Source of the DNA: Spartobacteria bacterium UBA6821
GTDB taxonomy: Bacteria; Verrucomicrobiota; Verrucomicrobiia; Chthoniobacterales; UBA6821
DNA length: 9,039 bases
Direction: 5' to 3'
Assembly: GCA_002452515.1 (NCBI GenBank)
Contig: DKEN01000110.1
Coordinates: forward strand, 1 to 9,039
The stretch's first letter is position 1. Each line of letters begins with the position of its first letter. Positions 7,486-9,039 of this stretch are shown here, in pieces. The position numbers and the translations under genes are program-made. The notes under the pieces are model-generated. The model was not told the origin of the DNA. It saw only the letters and a program-made list of their open reading frames with translations, and did no database searches.

Positions 7486-7516
7486 ATTATGCATTCATCT
7501 ACCTCGGCCAATTCAA
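7486..7516 (-). promoter_or_regulatory. Weak candidate promoter for the glycosyltransferase operon
   Basis: On the minus strand a TTGAAT (7511-7516) is followed after 19 bp by CATAAT (7486-7491), a five-of-six match to the -10 consensus. The predicted transcription start near 7479 would leave a leader of about 44 nt ahead of the GTG at 7435. The spacer is 2 bp too long and the AT-rich core sits between two inverted heptad arrays, so this is only a candidate. It is the most likely site because the 107-bp gap precedes the long gene run. Confidence 0.28.
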
Positions 7517-7539
7517 CTTTCAGCCTTCAAGTTTCGCAC
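7512..7539 (+). repeat. Heptad repeat array, TTCANNN units, after trxB
   Basis: Read on the plus strand, four consecutive 7-bp units: TTCAACT, TTCAGCC, TTCAAGT, TTCGCAC. It stops 3 bp before the trxB stop codon (7543-7545) and is oriented opposite to the array at 7444-7478. The two together make an inverted pair with a 33-bp AT-rich centre. Possible pairings are 14 of 17 bases (7463-7479 with 7511-7527) or 10 of 10 bases (7448-7457 with 7519-7528). Confidence 0.58.
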
Positions 7540-7542
7540 TCT

Positions 7543-8463
<921 letters not shown>

Positions 8464-8467
8464 GGAA

Positions 8468-8551
8468 TTAGTGTGAATGTAAAAGGTTGAAACCAGCGAC
8501 TGGCGGGAGTTGGTTGGACTGCGAAGCAGCCCCTTTAGGGGCGAGCCTCAT
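8468..8551 (-). CDS. Possible 27-codon leader ORF upstream of trxB
   Basis: A short ORF begins ATG AGG CTC GCC and ends TAA only 4 bp before the trxB ATG. The predicted peptide is 27 residues ([10 protein letters not shown] at the start, ending HSH), with no hydrophobic segment or known motif. Its ATG is preceded by TAATTCCC, almost the same context as trxB (TAATTCC). The reading frame crosses two strong hairpins and the heptad repeats, so it could equally be a chance frame through a non-coding repeat. Coding status is doubtful. Confidence 0.15.
   Translation of the reverse strand: MRLAPKGAASQSNQLPPVAGFNLLHSH
8471..8491 (-). repeat. Short heptad run before trxB
   Basis: On the minus strand, TTCAACC, TTTTACA, TTCACAC are consecutive 7-bp units followed by TAATTCC and the trxB ATG. 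The outer two match the TTCANNN pattern of the arrays around 7444-7539; the middle unit keeps only the leading T residues. Three units alone could be chance, but recurrence in three gaps supports a real pattern. Confidence 0.4.
8493..8542. repeat. Cluster of three short hairpins between the thioesterase gene and trxB
   Basis: Three inverted repeats follow one another within 50 bp: CCAG-CGA-CTGG (8493-8503), CTGC-GAA-GCAG (8519-8529) and GCCCC-TTTA-GGGGC (8529-8542). The last is perfect and GC-rich, but no T-run follows on either strand, so it is not a standard intrinsic terminator. It may still act as a transcript-end or mRNA-stabilising structure, or be a copy of a dispersed REP-like palindromic element. 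Which of these is correct cannot be decided from one copy. Confidence 0.45.
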
Positions 8552-8596
8552 GGGAATTAGCGAGTTCAAAAATTGAAAAAAGATGAAAGGGAGATT

Positions 8597-9019
8597 TTAC
8601 GACTCTGTCACGACGGGGGCAAAAGGATTCGGCCAACCTTTTGGCAGGCGCTGAGGTCGACCTTCAGGCATTTTTACAAAGGCAAGCGACTGCTGGCAGG
8701 TGATGAGCAGGGCGTTGTCGCTGGGTCGTCTGATTTCAAAGTGACACCAGAAGCGTGCGGGGGTTGCCTCGCCGAGACGGCCATGGACTTCCAATTCGTC
8801 GCCGAGAAGGGCGGGGCGCTTATAGTCAATCTCCGTGCGTACGACCACGGGATAGACGGAGGTGTTGGCCATGTGCTGCCAGTCCATACCGAGCTGAACG
8901 GCAAGAAGCGTACGGGCTGTTTCAATGAAACGGAGGTAGGCGATATTGTGCACAACTCCTCCAGCATCCGTGTCGAAAAACATGACCTGAACCGGTGTGA
9001 TGATGGTGGTGTGAGACAT
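8597..9019 (-). CDS. YbgC/4-hydroxybenzoyl-CoA thioesterase-family acyl-CoA thioesterase
   Basis: Hotdog-fold enzyme that hydrolyses acyl-CoA thioesters. The 140-residue length fits the family. The signature is clear near the N-terminus: FFDTDAGGVVHNIAYLRFIE (14-33), with the catalytic aspartate Asp16 and the conserved His24, Tyr28 and Glu33. A second conserved region, TEIDYKRPALLGDELEV (62-78), forms the central strand, and the late block LLITCQQSLAFVKM (104-117) matches the family's C-terminal strand. In gamma-proteobacteria YbgC belongs to the tol-pal cluster, but no tol or pal gene is visible here, so the physiological substrate is open. The ATG at 9019 is embedded in a TTCATGT heptad unit and has no ribosome binding site. 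The trxB gene follows after 133 bp. Confidence 0.9.
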   Translation of the reverse strand: MSHTTIITPVQVMFFDTDAGGVVHNIAYLRFIETARTLLAVQLGMDWQHMANTSVYPVVVRTEIDYKRPALLGDELEVHGRLGEATPARFWCHFEIRRPSDNALLITCQQSLAFVKMPEGRPQRLPKGWPNPFAPVVTES

Positions 9020-9036
9020 GAAGGATGAAACTTGAA
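9016..9036 (-). repeat. Heptad run overlapping the thioesterase start codon
   Basis: On the minus strand the last bases of the window read TTCAAGT, TTCATCC, TTCATGT as three perfect TTCANNN units. The third contains the ATG start codon of the thioesterase gene. The array may continue beyond the window. The unit TTCAAGT also occurs at 7526-7532. Confidence 0.5.
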
Positions 9037-9039
9037 AGC

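Noticed and set aside
8529..8542. Intrinsic terminator at GCCCCTTTAGGGGC
   Set aside because: The stem is good but neither strand has a T-run after it, so it was recorded as a hairpin rather than a terminator.
8565..8577. TTCAA-AAA-TTGAA hairpin after the thioesterase gene
   Set aside because: The stem is only five A/T-rich pairs and the T-rich run precedes it in the transcript, so it is not a credible terminator.

Overview
This window is a compact, GC-rich bacterial chromosomal segment carrying nine complete genes, all on the minus strand. In order of transcription (right to left) they are: a YbgC-type hotdog acyl-CoA thioesterase, thioredoxin reductase (trxB), a GT4 glycosyltransferase, a GNAT acetyltransferase, the DNA-processing protein DprA, a large type IA topoisomerase of the topoisomerase III type, a small four-helix membrane protein of unknown function, an exported beta-carbonic anhydrase, and a small membrane protein resembling the small multidrug-export/COG2426 family. 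No tRNA, rRNA, CRISPR array, insertion sequence or phage gene was seen.

Layout. The right part (about 7440-9039) holds two housekeeping genes separated by real intergenic gaps of 133 and 107 bp. These gaps contain the most unusual non-coding structure in the window: 7-bp-periodic TTCANNN repeats and a cluster of three short hairpins. From the glycosyltransferase leftwards (98-7435) seven genes follow with gaps of only 1, 27, 15, 26, 41 and 19 bp, so they are probably one long transcription unit, perhaps with internal promoters. The first 97 bases contain no gene I can support.

Function. The products do not form one pathway. They cover thiol redox control (TrxB), acyl-CoA hydrolysis (thioesterase), surface or glycolipid glycosylation (GT4, possibly with the GNAT), DNA uptake and recombination (DprA), DNA topology (topoisomerase), and periplasmic CO2/bicarbonate interconversion (carbonic anhydrase). 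DprA followed by a type IA topoisomerase echoes the widespread dprA-topA gene pair, but here the partner is a topoisomerase III-like enzyme with two zinc ribbons and a histone H1-like basic tail.

Organism. Protein style, high GC, the near absence of Shine-Dalgarno sequences, and the TrxB, topoisomerase and DprA sequences suggest a member of the Planctomycetota-Verrucomicrobiota-Chlamydiota group, most likely Verrucomicrobiota. This is an impression from sequence style, not a database result. Overall this is mainly an ordinary core-gene region. The parts worth a second look are the heptad repeats, the translation-start context, a possible leader ORF before trxB, and the topoisomerase architecture.
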